Source: Oscillospiraceae bacterium
Lineage (GTDB): Bacteria > Bacillota > Clostridia > Oscillospirales > Oscillospiraceae
DNA length: 64,000 nucleotides
Reading direction: 5' to 3'
Assembly: GCA_902760845.1 (NCBI GenBank)
Contig: CACWHX010000004.1
Span: forward strand, 1 to 64,000
Of this stretch, positions 8,985 to 17,392 are shown piece by piece; position 1 is the first letter of the stretch, and every line of letters starts with the position of its first letter. A program made the translations under genes and the position numbers. A model generated the notes under the pieces. That model searched no databases. It saw only the letters and a list, made by a program, of their open reading frames with translations, and was not told the origin of the DNA.

Positions 8985-9159
8985 GCATCCCTCCGTTTCG
9001 ACTTCGTTCTTTTATTATAGTGACTGCGCCGATAACATGCAAGAAAAAAATAATCCAAAAGGATTAGAAAGATGCTTCCTTTGGCGAATGGTAATTCGAC
9101 TGGAATTTGTTATCCTGTTAACAAGAAGCAAAACAAAAAAATAACAGGAGGAATGCCAA
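8985..9159. promoter_or_regulatory. Divergent control region with two inverted repeats
   Basis: For the luxR gene, TTGCAT (9042-9037) and TATAAT (9019-9014) on the minus strand have a 17-bp spacer. Two inverted repeats lie between the divergent genes: TAATCC-AAAA-GGATTA (9051-9066) and TTGTTA-TCCTGT-TAACAA (9107-9124), each a candidate operator. The second lies about 35 bases before the 9160 start. Confidence 0.55.
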
Positions 9160-10317
9160 TTGTCAGCCAAAATTGAGAATCTGGTGGAGAACTACTCCGC
9201 CGTGCGGGAATCCGTGGCCAACACAAAGCAGTATGGCCCGGATGTCACCAAGCCGCAGGGCCCCTGGCTGCTGGACTATGTCAAGCAGCTGCATCCCCGC
9301 CGTCTCCGGATGCGGGTGACCGAGAAGTTCGATGTGACCGAGAGCGTGAAGTCGTTCCATCTGGTGCCTGTCGATCAGTATCTTCCGCCCTTCCAGGCCG
9401 GGCAGTATGTGCAGGTGATGGTGGACGCGGAGGGCATCCATACCGGACGGCCCTACAGCATCTCCTCGTCTCCCGCCCAGCGCGGATACTATGAAATCAC
9501 CGTGCGCCGCAAGGACGACGGCCTGGTCTCCAACTTCCTGCACGATCAGGTTCAGGTGGGCGATATCCTCACCACCACCGGACCCGCCGGACACATCTAC
9601 TTCAATCCGCTTTTCCACAGCAAAAAGCAGGTGCTTCTGGCCGGCGGCAGCGGCATCACGCCCTTCCTCAGCATGATCCGGGAAGCGACGGACGGGAACC
9701 TTGATCGGGAAATTCATCTGATTTACGGCTGCCGCACGCCGGACGACGCGCCCTACATCGAGGAGCTGAGAAGACGCGCCGCCATGCACCCCAATCTCAA
9801 GGTGGACCTGGTCATTTCCGAGCCGGATGAAAGCTGGGACGGTCCCCAGGGCTTCATCACGGCGGAGCTGATCCGCAGCCTTGGAGTGGATGTAGAGGGC
9901 AGCACCTTCTATATCTGCGGCCCCCAGGCCATGCAGGCCTTCCTGGCCCCGGAGCTTGCGAAGCTCAACATCCCCGGCAAGCGCATCCGCCGCGAAATGT
10001 TCGGCGCCGCGGATGACATTACTCAGGACGCCGCCTGGCCCGAGGAGATTTCCGGCGACACGCGGTTTACCGTGAAGTACGGCGACCAGGTCATTTCCGC
10101 CAGCGCGGACGAGACCATTCTGACCGCGCTGGAAAAGGCGGGCATCCGGCATGAAAGCTGCTGCCGCTCCGGCGAGTGCAGCGCCTGCCGCATGAAGCTG
10201 GTCTCCGGCAGCGTGTTCCAGGCGTCCACTGTGCTGCTGCGCAGGGCGGACATGAAAGCAGGCTACATCCATGTATGCGCTTCCTATCCGATCTCGGATG
10301 TGGAAGTCGCGGACTGA
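9160..10317 (+). CDS. FAD- and [2Fe-2S]-containing NAD(P)H oxidoreductase
   Basis: A 385-residue electron-transfer flavoprotein of the ferredoxin-NADP reductase superfamily. An N-terminal extension of about 50 residues is followed by an FAD-binding barrel (RPYSISSSP), an NAD(P)-binding domain (GGSGITPF, YICGPQAM) and a C-terminal plant-type [2Fe-2S] domain (CCRSGECSAC, distal cysteine in HVCAS). This layout is that of phenol/toluate dioxygenase-type reductases and Hcr. The start is TTG 9160 because AGGAGG is eight bases upstream and the nearby ATG (9153) frame stops at once. It probably passes electrons to the flavoenzyme encoded 21 bases downstream. Confidence 0.88.
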   Translation: MSAKIENLVENYSAVRESVANTKQYGPDVTKPQGPWLLDYVKQLHPRRLRMRVTEKFDVTESVKSFHLVPVDQYLPPFQAGQYVQVMVDAEGIHTGRPYSISSSPAQRGYYEITVRRKDDGLVSNFLHDQVQVGDILTTTGPAGHIYFNPLFHSKKQVLLAGGSGITPFLSMIREATDGNLDREIHLIYGCRTPDDAPYIEELRRRAAMHPNLKVDLVISEPDESWDGPQGFITAELIRSLGVDVEGSTFYICGPQAMQAFLAPELAKLNIPGKRIRREMFGAADDITQDAAWPEEISGDTRFTVKYGDQVISASADETILTALEKAGIRHESCCRSGECSACRMKLVSGSVFQASTVLLRRADMKAGYIHVCASYPISDVEVAD

Positions 10318-10338
10318 GCGGAAAGGAGGAACCAGAGC

Positions 10339-11817
10339 ATGCGCGAATTTGACGCAATCGTAATCGGCGCCGGCAACGGCGGAATGCTGGCAGCAAATGC
10401 CCTGCAGAAGGACGGCGCCCGGACCATTATCATTGAAAAACACAACACGCCCGGCGGCGCGGCGGAGAGCTTTTGCAGAGGCCGCTTTGAATTTGAGGCC
10501 GCGCTCCATCAATTGACCTGCCTGGGCACCGAGGATCATCCCGGCATCACCCGCAAGGTCTTTGACGAGCTTGGCGTAACAGAGCAGGTGGACTGGCTGG
10601 AAATGCCCAACATTGCCAGCATCATCGTCCCCGGCCAGATCACCTTCCCGCTGCCCTCGGACCGGGAGAAGATGGTGGCGACGCTGAGCCGCATTTTCCC
10701 CGAGGAAAAGGCGGGGATCGAGAAGTACTTCGAGGTCATCTTCGGCGTCATGGAGGACTACCACGCGCTCCTCGACTTTGATTACAACTCCAAGGACCCC
10801 CTGGCCCGCATGAACCCGGACGCCACGGCGGAGAAGTATCCGTACTTCTATCGGTACGCCTTCATGCCGCTGCCGCAGTTCTTCGCCCAGACGATGAAGA
10901 ACCCGCTGCTGATCGGCGCGCTGAGCACCATGGCCGCCTATTCCGGCCCGGTGCCCGAGTGCACGGTGCTGGACATCGCCAACTGGACCTACTACTACAT
11001 GGAGTATAAGCCCTATCATGTCCACGGCTGCTCGTTCTCCTTCTCCAGCGCGCTGATGGAATCCTTCCGCCGCATGGGCGGCACGCTGCTGTTCAACACC
11101 GCGGTGGAAAAGATTCTGGTGGAGAATGGCCGCGCCGTCGGCGTGGTGACCGAGTACGGCGAGGAGATCCGCGCCAAGGAGATCGTCGGCAACCTGTCAC
11201 CCATGCTGGTGTATCAGAACATGATCGACCCGAAGGATGTGCCCGCGGATGCGGTCCCCCAGTCCAAGGGCTACGCCATCCACTCCGCGCCCTCGCAGGT
11301 GTTCCTCGGCCTCGACTGCGAGCCCTGGGACGTGGGCATCCCCGACACCAATAACTTCATTCTGGTTCCGGAAGGGCGCATCATCGCCACCTGCCACGAC
11401 GTTGCGGACCCCTCCGTTCGGGGCTCCGGCAAATGCACGGTCACGCTGCTGCTCAGCGATCTGGGCGTCAACTGGCTGAACATCCCGCCTGAGAAGTATT
11501 TCGAGAAGAAATACGAGGTAGCCGAAAAGATGCTTGCCATCGCGGAAAAGGCTTTCCCCGGCATCCGGGAGCACATCGAGGAGATGGAGATTTCCTCCTC
11601 CGTCACCAACGCCCGCTTCCTCGGCGCGCCGGGCGGCACGATCGGCGGCCTGAAGATCTACAGCCGGGACTATGTCCTCTTCCCGGTCAAGAACGATCAG
11701 ATCCCCGGCCTGACGTTCTGCGGCGCCTGGGACAACAATCCGGGCGGTATGCATCCGTCCATGATGAGCGGCTGGAACGCCGGTCACGAGGCGGCCAGGA
11801 GAATCCTCGGCAAATAA
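10339..11817 (+). CDS. CrtI/phytoene desaturase-like FAD oxidoreductase
   Basis: A 492-residue flavoprotein with an N-terminal dinucleotide fold (DAIVIGAGNGGMLAA) and the phytoene desaturase/retinol saturase layout, including NTPGGAAESF and a C-terminal FAD contact (GAWDNNPGGMHPSMMSGWNAG). No carotenoid-synthesis gene is nearby, so a carotenoid substrate is unlikely. The pairing with a [2Fe-2S] NAD(P)H reductase and a LuxR regulator suggests reduction of an exogenous unsaturated or polycyclic substrate (inference). ATG 10339 follows AAAGGAGG. The unit ends at a strong terminator. Confidence 0.82.
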   Translation: MREFDAIVIGAGNGGMLAANALQKDGARTIIIEKHNTPGGAAESFCRGRFEFEAALHQLTCLGTEDHPGITRKVFDELGVTEQVDWLEMPNIASIIVPGQITFPLPSDREKMVATLSRIFPEEKAGIEKYFEVIFGVMEDYHALLDFDYNSKDPLARMNPDATAEKYPYFYRYAFMPLPQFFAQTMKNPLLIGALSTMAAYSGPVPECTVLDIANWTYYYMEYKPYHVHGCSFSFSSALMESFRRMGGTLLFNTAVEKILVENGRAVGVVTEYGEEIRAKEIVGNLSPMLVYQNMIDPKDVPADAVPQSKGYAIHSAPSQVFLGLDCEPWDVGIPDTNNFILVPEGRIIATCHDVADPSVRGSGKCTVTLLLSDLGVNWLNIPPEKYFEKKYEVAEKMLAIAEKAFPGIREHIEEMEISSSVTNARFLGAPGGTIGGLKIYSRDYVLFPVKNDQIPGLTFCGAWDNNPGGMHPSMMSGWNAGHEAARRILGK

Positions 11818-11830
11818 CAACATAATCGAA

Positions 11831-11885
11831 AAGGCGCTGCCTCGAAACAGTCGAAAGACTACGGAGAGGCAGCGCCTTCTTTTAT
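11831..11885 (+). terminator. Intrinsic terminator
   Basis: A 13-bp stem (11831-11843 with 11866-11878) with an internal AGTC/GACT mini-stem is followed by CTTTTATT. It ends the reductase/flavoenzyme unit. Confidence 0.88.
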
Positions 11886-11908
11886 TGCGGATGTGAGAGC
11901 CCGGGGGC

Positions 11909-12520
11909 TCAGCGCGCGCGTCGTTCAGCCGCCGCCAGCAGTCGGTCGATGCCGATGGCGAGCACGGCCGAGAGCAGGCTGCCCCACAGGATCTTGGCGA
12001 CGTTCATGGTGCGCAGGCCGTCAAACAAAATGGCGCCGAGGCCGCCCGCGTTGATGCAGGCGGCGATGGTGGCGATGCCGACCGTGGACACCAGCGCGAT
12101 GCGCAGCCCGGCGACAATCGCCCCTTTCGCCAGCGGCGCCTGCACCATGACCAGGCGCTGCATATGCGTCATGCCCATGCCCGCCGCGGCCTCCAGAACG
12201 CCCGGATCGACGCCGTCCAGCCCGGCGAGAAAATTCCGAAGCAGCAGATATTGATTGTAGATCACGAGCACGATGATGGCGGTGCGCCTGCCCAGACCGG
12301 TAACGGGAATCAGCAGCGCGAGCAGCGCGAGGCTCGGGATGGAATAAACCATGGAAAACAGATTCAGCAAGGCTCTGGAGAGCGCGCGGGAATAGCTGCA
12401 CACGACGGTGAGCAGGGCCGCGACCACGAGCGAGATCAGCAGCGTAATCACGACGATCTCCAGGTGCTCCAGCGTCGCGGAGAGCAGCTTGTCGGAATGT
12501 CGGGCCGCGTATTCGATCAT
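11909..12520 (-). CDS. Osmoprotectant ABC transporter permease (OpuCD/ProW type)
   Basis: A 203-residue inner-membrane permease of the glycine betaine/carnitine/choline importer. About five to six hydrophobic helices and the BPD_transp_1 EAA loop (LEAAAGMGMTHMQRLVMVQAPLA in part: EAAAGMGMTHMQ) are visible. It is the last gene of the operon and overlaps the ATPase gene by four bases. It is the second permease of the heterodimer, the first being at 14197. The substrate spectrum cannot be read from the permease. Confidence 0.9.
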   Translation of the reverse strand: MIEYAARHSDKLLSATLEHLEIVVITLLISLVVAALLTVVCSYSRALSRALLNLFSMVYSIPSLALLALLIPVTGLGRRTAIIVLVIYNQYLLLRNFLAGLDGVDPGVLEAAAGMGMTHMQRLVMVQAPLAKGAIVAGLRIALVSTVGIATIAACINAGGLGAILFDGLRTMNVAKILWGSLLSAVLAIGIDRLLAAAERRAR

Positions 12521-13284
12521 AGATAATTCTCCCAGAACTGTTCCTTGGCGCGGGCGGAGTTTACGAGCGACTGCACGAACGGATCGGCCGGGGCGCGGAT
12601 GATGGCGTCCGGCGTGTCAAACTGCAGAAGCTTCCCCTCGTTCATGAGGATCACGCGCGTTCCCAGCTTGAACGCCTCCTCAATGTCGTGCGTGACGAAG
12701 AGGATGGTCTTGCCCATGCCCCGGTGCAGAGAGAGCAGCTCGTCCTGCAGCTTCTCCCGCGTGATGGAGTCGATGGCGCCGAAGGGCTCGTCCATGAGCA
12801 TGATCTTCGGATCGACGGCGAGCGCCCGCGCAAGCCCCACGCGCTGCTGCTGTCCGCCGGAGAGCTGGTCGGGATACCGGTCCCGAAATTCGTCCGGCGC
12901 AAGACCCACCAGCTCCAGCAGCTCGTCGGTGCGCGCGCGGATGCGGTCTTTTTCCCATTTCAGGAGTCTTGGAACGGTGGCGATGTTCTCGCCCACGGTA
13001 TAGTGCGGGAACAGGCCCACCTGCTGGATGACATACCCAATGCGCCGCCGCACCTTCACCACGTCCACGGTGCTGATGTCTTCTCCGAACAGGACGATGC
13101 TGCCGCTGTCCGGCTCATAGAGGCGGTTAATCAGCTTCAGCAGCGTGGTCTTGCCGCAGCCGGAGGAGCCGAGGATCGTGATAAATTCACCCTCCCGAAT
13201 CGTGAGACTCACATGATCGACCGCGTTGCCGTTCGCGCCCGGGAAGGTTTTTGTGACGTCGTTGAACGCTATGGCCGTGCTCAT
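12517..13284 (-). CDS. Osmoprotectant ABC transporter ATP-binding protein (OpuCA type)
   Basis: The ATPase that energises betaine-type import. It has Walker A (GSSGCGKTT), Q-loop (YVIQQVG), signature (LSGGQQQRV) and Walker B (IMLMDEPFGAID), and ends at residue 255 just after the ABC domain. Typical OpuCA/ProV proteins carry C-terminal CBS domains that sense ionic strength; here these are absent, so gating by osmolarity would need another mechanism. ATG 13284 overlaps the binding-protein stop (ATGA) and is preferred over a GTG six bases upstream. It is translationally coupled to both neighbours. Confidence 0.9.
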   Translation of the reverse strand: MSTAIAFNDVTKTFPGANGNAVDHVSLTIREGEFITILGSSGCGKTTLLKLINRLYEPDSGSIVLFGEDISTVDVVKVRRRIGYVIQQVGLFPHYTVGENIATVPRLLKWEKDRIRARTDELLELVGLAPDEFRDRYPDQLSGGQQQRVGLARALAVDPKIMLMDEPFGAIDSITREKLQDELLSLHRGMGKTILFVTHDIEEAFKLGTRVILMNEGKLLQFDTPDAIIRAPADPFVQSLVNSARAKEQFWENYL

Positions 13285-14183
13285 TTGCACACCGTCTCGT
13301 AGAATTCCCGCGCCACGTCCTCGTACTCCATCTGCTCAATGTCCACCTTGGCGTTGAGGGCGACGATGGTTTCCGTGTCCAGCTTTGCGCTCACGGCGTT
13401 CAGCACGTCCGCTATTTCGGGATTTGCCTCCAGAAGCTCGTTGCGGATGATGGGCGCGAGATAGTAGGGCGGCCAGAAGCCCTTGTCGTCCTCCAGATAG
13501 GTGAAGCTGTCCTTATCCACCAGCTGCGCGTCCGTGGAGTAGCCGGGGCAGACGTCCGCCTCGTCGTTTTTCAGAATTTCGTATTTGATGCCGTTGTCGT
13601 ACACGTTGATGGATTTGAAGTTAAACTCGCCATAGACCTTTGCCAGGCCCGTCAGGCCGTCCTCTCGGTATTCAAATTCGCCCTGCGAGCACATGCGCAG
13701 CTTGTCGGCGTTCTGCTGGAGCTGGGACATGTTGTAGATGCCGTATTCCTCGGCGACGTCGGTGCGGATGGCGATGCCCTGCCGGTCGTTGATCTCCGTC
13801 GGCGTGAGCCAGGTGATGTCAAACTGCTCGTCGTAAGCTTCCTTGACGGTGTTATAGACCACGTCCGGGTCGCTCTCCATGTCCATTTGCAGCACGGACA
13901 GCAGACCCGTGCCGGTGTATTCCGGATAGAGGTCGATCTCGTCCGAGGTGATGGCGGTATGTACCATGGAGCCGGCGATGTCGAGGTCGCGCTCTACGGT
14001 GTAGCCCGCGTCCTCCAGCGCCAGCGCGTAGAGCTCCGCCACGATGAGGTTTTCGGTAAAATCCTTGGACCCCACGCGGATCACGCTGGCGGAGTCGTCG
14101 TCCTTGCCGCCGCAGCCGGCGAGAGACGCCGCCATACCGAATACGAGCGTGACCGCCAGGATTGCGGAAATGATTTTTTTCAT
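13281..14183 (-). CDS. Osmoprotectant-binding lipoprotein (OpuCC type)
   Basis: A 300-residue solute-binding lipoprotein. The signal peptide ends in the lipobox LAGC, followed by a short acidic linker and an OpuAC-type domain beginning IRVGSKDFTENLIVAELYALAL, recognisable from GSKDFTEN and DLYPEYTGTG. It captures betaine-like quaternary amines at the membrane outer face. It lies between the two permease genes and overlaps the ATPase gene. The C-terminal ANPEIADVLN segment is typical of the family. Confidence 0.92.
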   Translation of the reverse strand: MKKIISAILAVTLVFGMAASLAGCGGKDDDSASVIRVGSKDFTENLIVAELYALALEDAGYTVERDLDIAGSMVHTAITSDEIDLYPEYTGTGLLSVLQMDMESDPDVVYNTVKEAYDEQFDITWLTPTEINDRQGIAIRTDVAEEYGIYNMSQLQQNADKLRMCSQGEFEYREDGLTGLAKVYGEFNFKSINVYDNGIKYEILKNDEADVCPGYSTDAQLVDKDSFTYLEDDKGFWPPYYLAPIIRNELLEANPEIADVLNAVSAKLDTETIVALNAKVDIEQMEYEDVAREFYETVCK

Positions 14184-14196
14184 AGTACGTTCCTCC

Positions 14197-14823
14197 TTAT
14201 GCCGTTCGATGTCTCATGGTGATGCGCTCCGCCGCGGAGAACAGCAGGCCCGTGGCAAGCGACAGCAGCGCGACCGAGATGCCGCCGATGAGCAGCAGAT
14301 CGGTGCGAAAAAGACCGATACCCGCGAAGATGATATCGCCCAGGCCGCCCGCGCCGATCTTGGCGGCCAGCGTTGCGCTCGCGACGATTTCCACCGCCGC
14401 CGTTTTGACGCCGGTGAGGATCATGGGCGCGGCCAGGGGAAAGCGCACCCTGGTCCAGACCTGGCGCGGCTCCATGCCGATGCCGCTGGCGGTCTCCAGC
14501 AGGAAGGGCGCCACGCCCTCCAGCCCCGCCACGGTGTTCATCAGGATCGGCGGCACGGCGAGAATCACGAGCGCGACCACCGCCGGCGCCGTCCCGGTTC
14601 CGAGGATCGGCACCATCAGCAGCAAAATCGCGAGACTCGGGATGACCCGCAGCACGCTGAACAGCCCGGTGATGTATTTCTGACCGCGCCGGTACCGCAC
14701 GCAGAGCACGCCCGCGGGCACGCCGATCAGCACCGCAATCGCAAGCGACAGCAGGCTGATCTGAATGTGCGCGAGCAGCATCGCCAGAAAGCGGTCTCCG
14801 CTGGATTGGAAGTAGCTTTGCAT
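14197..14823 (-). CDS. Osmoprotectant ABC transporter permease (OpuCB type)
   Basis: A permease of about 208 residues with five to six membrane helices and the EAA loop (LLETASGIGMEPRQVWTRVRFPLA, seen as ASGIGMEPRQVW). The start is uncertain. A perfect AGGAGG (14852-14847) is followed directly by GTG 14847 with no spacing, by an in-frame ATC at 14838 with ideal spacing, and by ATG 14823, which matches family N-termini but is 23 bases away. ATG 14823 is reported on family grounds. The gene follows the nitroreductase stop within a few bases, so the importer belongs to the same operon. Confidence 0.88.
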   Translation of the reverse strand: MQSYFQSSGDRFLAMLLAHIQISLLSLAIAVLIGVPAGVLCVRYRRGQKYITGLFSVLRVIPSLAILLLMVPILGTGTAPAVVALVILAVPPILMNTVAGLEGVAPFLLETASGIGMEPRQVWTRVRFPLAAPMILTGVKTAAVEIVASATLAAKIGAGGLGDIIFAGIGLFRTDLLLIGGISVALLSLATGLLFSAAERITMRHRTA

Positions 14824-14850
14824 TTGCGTCCAGAGGATGGGAAACACCTC

Positions 14851-15723
14851 CTATTCGCTCGGTTCGGGGAATCTGGGGCGGTGGATGCGCGTGGGCTCGA
14901 TCCCGCGCTGGCTTCCTCTGGCGTACCGGACCTCCGGCCAGCCGAAGCCGATCATCACGCCGATTACATGATCGGCCGGAATGCCCAGAAGCGCGCAGAC
15001 TTCCGGCATGAGCGCCAGCACGTCCCGCGGGAAGCTCATCAATACGGCGCCAAGCCCGCGCGAGGCGCACAGCAGTTCAAAATAAACCGCGGCGACCGTC
15101 ACATCCTGCTCCGGCTCTCCCGCGCCGCGCGGCGCGTGCGGGACCAGCAGGTACGGCGCGGAGCAAAACAGCATCTCCGGGCGGACGGCCGCCTCCCAGC
15201 GCTTGAGCGCGTCATAGGACTCCCGGTCATACCCGGCGGGGAAGACGCCCCGCGCCGCGAGCCGTTCCATTTTGCCATAAGCGAGCGTGCGGAATGTGTC
15301 CATTTGCGCCCGGTCGTCGATCAGCGTAAACTCCACGAGCTGCTTGTTCCCGCCGTTGGGGGCGTTTCCCAACCGCTGAATCAGATCCGCGATCAGCTCC
15401 GGCGGCACGTCCCGCTTCAAAAAGCGCCGGTGCGAATGGCGGTTGGCGATGAGCGCGTCCAGCACCTGCGCGGCCTGCGCCGGCTCGACGGGCGGGAGAC
15501 TGTCCTCCGGCCGCTTTCCGAAAATCTGAATGGCCCCGGTCGGGCAGACGGACAGGCAGTGCTCGCACCGCCAGCAGCCGTACCAGCCGAATTGGTCGAT
15601 CTCGTCCATCTCGCACTTGCGCGCCCCGTTCAGCCGCAGGACGCTGCCGGGGCATACCTTGACGCACAGCCCGCAGCCGACGCATTTGGCTTGGTCAACC
15701 TGAAAATCCGCGATGTTTTGCAT
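14851..15723 (-). CDS. Ferredoxin-fused nitroreductase
   Basis: A 290-residue protein. Residues 1-70 hold two [4Fe-4S] cysteine sets (CVGCGLCVKVCP and CWRCEHCLSVCP) and residues 85-290 form an FMN-dependent nitroreductase fold (RHSHRRF near the start, PNGGNKQ, and a C-terminal FGWPEVRYAR). Family members reduce nitro groups, quinones or other electrophiles using ferredoxin-type electrons. It lies between the sirtuin-like gene (17-base gap) and the OpuC importer. Together with the redox-type HxlR regulator upstream this suggests a role in electrophile or oxidative stress (inference). Confidence 0.88.
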   Translation of the reverse strand: MQNIADFQVDQAKCVGCGLCVKVCPGSVLRLNGARKCEMDEIDQFGWYGCWRCEHCLSVCPTGAIQIFGKRPEDSLPPVEPAQAAQVLDALIANRHSHRRFLKRDVPPELIADLIQRLGNAPNGGNKQLVEFTLIDDRAQMDTFRTLAYGKMERLAARGVFPAGYDRESYDALKRWEAAVRPEMLFCSAPYLLVPHAPRGAGEPEQDVTVAAVYFELLCASRGLGAVLMSFPRDVLALMPEVCALLGIPADHVIGVMIGFGWPEVRYARGSQRGIEPTRIHRPRFPEPSE

Positions 15724-15740
15724 AGCGCCCCGCTCCTGTC

Positions 15741-16721
15741 TCAGCCGTCTGTTCGGCCGGGCGCCGGTTCGGCGTCCGTCAGCGCCGCGGCAATGTCCGT
15801 GATGCTGTGCGCAATGTCCGCGTTGATCCCGATGGCGCGGTCTCCCAGACTGTCCGGGACCACCGCCTTGGAGCGGTTCAGGCGAATCAGCGTGATATTC
15901 GGGTGGTTCTTTGTCAACCGCTCGAAGGGCAGCCGAATGATCGTTGGCGTGTTGAAGCCCACGCCCAGCTCCAGCAACGCCAGCTTGCCGTTCACGGCCT
16001 CGCTGAGAAAGGTGCTGAAGCGCTCCTCCGCGGCGTACCAGCTCTCATCCTGCACAAAGTAGTTGTCGCAGCGAAGATTCATCGCCATCGGTCCGCCGCA
16101 CACCGGGCACTTGGGTACCAGCTCCCCGGGGATTTTCACGCCCTGCCGTGCCTGATCCATCTCTCGGAACAGGGGCACGGCGTCATAGGTCTTTTGATGG
16201 CATCCCCGCTGGCACTGAATGAGACGGTAGCTCCCCTGGGTCGCAAAGATCTGCTCCGGGGGGCAGCCCGCCCTGTCAAACTGTTGATCGGTGTTTGTGG
16301 TGAGGATGAAGGTCTTTTTCCCCTCCAGCGCGCGCAGGACGGTTTTGTGCAGCGGCGTCACGTCCAGGTCCGCGCCGGCGGTCAGCGCCAGCTTCGACCA
16401 CAACCCCCAGCGGCTTTCCTCGTCGGGGAAGGGGTAAAAGCCCGCGGTGTACATGTCCTGCATGTACTGCCTGCCATAGGCCCTTTGGAATTCTCCGAAG
16501 TGCGCCTCGAAGAATTTCCCGCCATATTCCGCGCCGGCCGCGGTGCTCATGCCCGCGCCCGCGCCGATCAGCACGTAATCCGCCGCGCGCAGCGTCTGCG
16601 CGGCCCGCGCGACCTGCTCCGCGTACGGCGTGCTCTGGGTGATATAGTCATTGGCGATACCGCCGCTGAGGAAGGACTGAAAAGTCACCTTCCGGGCGGG
16701 CGTACGGATGTTTTTGAACAT
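15741..16721 (-). CDS. SirTM-like sirtuin (catalytic His replaced by Gln)
   Basis: A 326-residue Sir2-fold protein: NAD-binding GAGAGMSTAAG near residue 53, the TNTDQQFDRAG segment (Asn143, Asp145) and a zinc site (Cys170, Cys174, Cys205, Cys208). Where deacetylase sirtuins have the catalytic HG, this protein has TQG (Gln162). That substitution is characteristic of class M sirtuins (SirTM), which are protein ADP-ribosyltransferases acting on lipoylated GcvH-L in some pathogens. No macrodomain, GcvH-L or lipoate ligase gene is in this window, so the target is unknown. ATG 16721 has AGGAGG eight bases upstream; an earlier in-frame ATG (16781) has none. Confidence 0.82.
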   Translation of the reverse strand: MFKNIRTPARKVTFQSFLSGGIANDYITQSTPYAEQVARAAQTLRAADYVLIGAGAGMSTAAGAEYGGKFFEAHFGEFQRAYGRQYMQDMYTAGFYPFPDEESRWGLWSKLALTAGADLDVTPLHKTVLRALEGKKTFILTTNTDQQFDRAGCPPEQIFATQGSYRLIQCQRGCHQKTYDAVPLFREMDQARQGVKIPGELVPKCPVCGGPMAMNLRCDNYFVQDESWYAAEERFSTFLSEAVNGKLALLELGVGFNTPTIIRLPFERLTKNHPNITLIRLNRSKAVVPDSLGDRAIGINADIAHSITDIAAALTDAEPAPGRTDG

Positions 16722-16802
16722 TCTGGGTTCCTCCTTGGAATTTGCTGTTTCCAGGATACATCCGGCACGAAATAAATGCAATTACGCACTTATTTATTAC
16801 AT

Positions 16803-16820
16803 AGTTACTTTTTTGTAACT
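16803..16820. promoter_or_regulatory. Candidate HxlR operator
   Basis: AGTTAC-TTTTTT-GTAACT is a perfect 6+6 inverted repeat midway between the divergent sirtuin operon and the hxlR-type gene. HxlR/YodB proteins bind dyads in such divergent regions. AT-rich -10-like elements (TATAAT 16840-16845, TAAAAT 16853-16858) lie toward the regulator gene. Confidence 0.45.
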
Positions 16821-16895
16821 GTTGTGCGGCTTTGAATGTTATAATGTTATGTTAAAATACATGTATTCTATCACATTTTGAATGGAGGAGGCAAC

Positions 16896-17219
16896 ATGCT
16901 TACGAAGGAAGAGCTGCCTGAATGCCCCGTTGCCACCACGGTGCAGCTGATCGGCAGCAAGTGGAAGCTGCTGATTATGCGCAACCTGATGGATCGCCCG
17001 TGGCGCTTCAATGAGCTGCGAAAAAATCTGGATGGGATCAGCCAGAAGGTGCTTACCGACTGCCTCCGCGCCATGGAGGAGGACGGGATCCTTGTCCGCA
17101 CGGTCTATGCCGAGGTGCCGCCCCGCGTGGAGTATGCCCTGTCAGACCTGGGGGAGAGCATGCGCCCGGTGCTGGACGCCATGCGGGTCTGGGGAGAGAA
17201 CTACAAGGCGACGCTTTGA
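16896..17219 (+). CDS. HxlR-family transcriptional regulator with N-terminal Cys
   Basis: A 107-residue winged-helix regulator with the family signature CPVATTVQLIGSKWKLLI, in which Cys10 sits at the position of the redox-sensing cysteine of YodB and HypR. It is transcribed divergently from the sirtuin/nitroreductase/OpuC operon. Bacillus HypR likewise controls a nitroreductase gene, so redox or electrophile control of the minus-strand operon is a reasonable inference. The ATG at 16896 has GGAGGAGG six bases upstream. It probably acts as a dimer on the dyad at 16803-16820. Confidence 0.88.
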   Translation: MLTKEELPECPVATTVQLIGSKWKLLIMRNLMDRPWRFNELRKNLDGISQKVLTDCLRAMEEDGILVRTVYAEVPPRVEYALSDLGESMRPVLDAMRVWGENYKATL

Positions 17220-17250
17220 GCACGCGGGAAGGCTTTTTGTCAATTGCATG

Positions 17251-17280
17251 TTTACAAACAAGCCAGGAATCGGCTATAAT
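17251..17280 (+). promoter_or_regulatory. Promoter of the small lipoprotein gene
   Basis: TTTACA (17251-17256) and TATAAT (17275-17280) with an 18-bp spacer, about 110 bases before the ATG, so the lipoprotein is probably transcribed on its own. Confidence 0.65.
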
Positions 17281-17392
17281 GTAAATCAATCGTTGCCCGC
17301 AGCGAACCCGCCGCGCGCCGGCCGGAAGCAACGACCACCGCGAAACGATGCGAGAAAATGAGGATGGCAATCACATTTGAAAAGAGCATACC

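Noticed and set aside
15741-16721. Annotation as an ordinary NAD-dependent protein deacetylase
   Set aside because: The catalytic His is replaced by Gln162, which argues against canonical sirtuin deacetylation.
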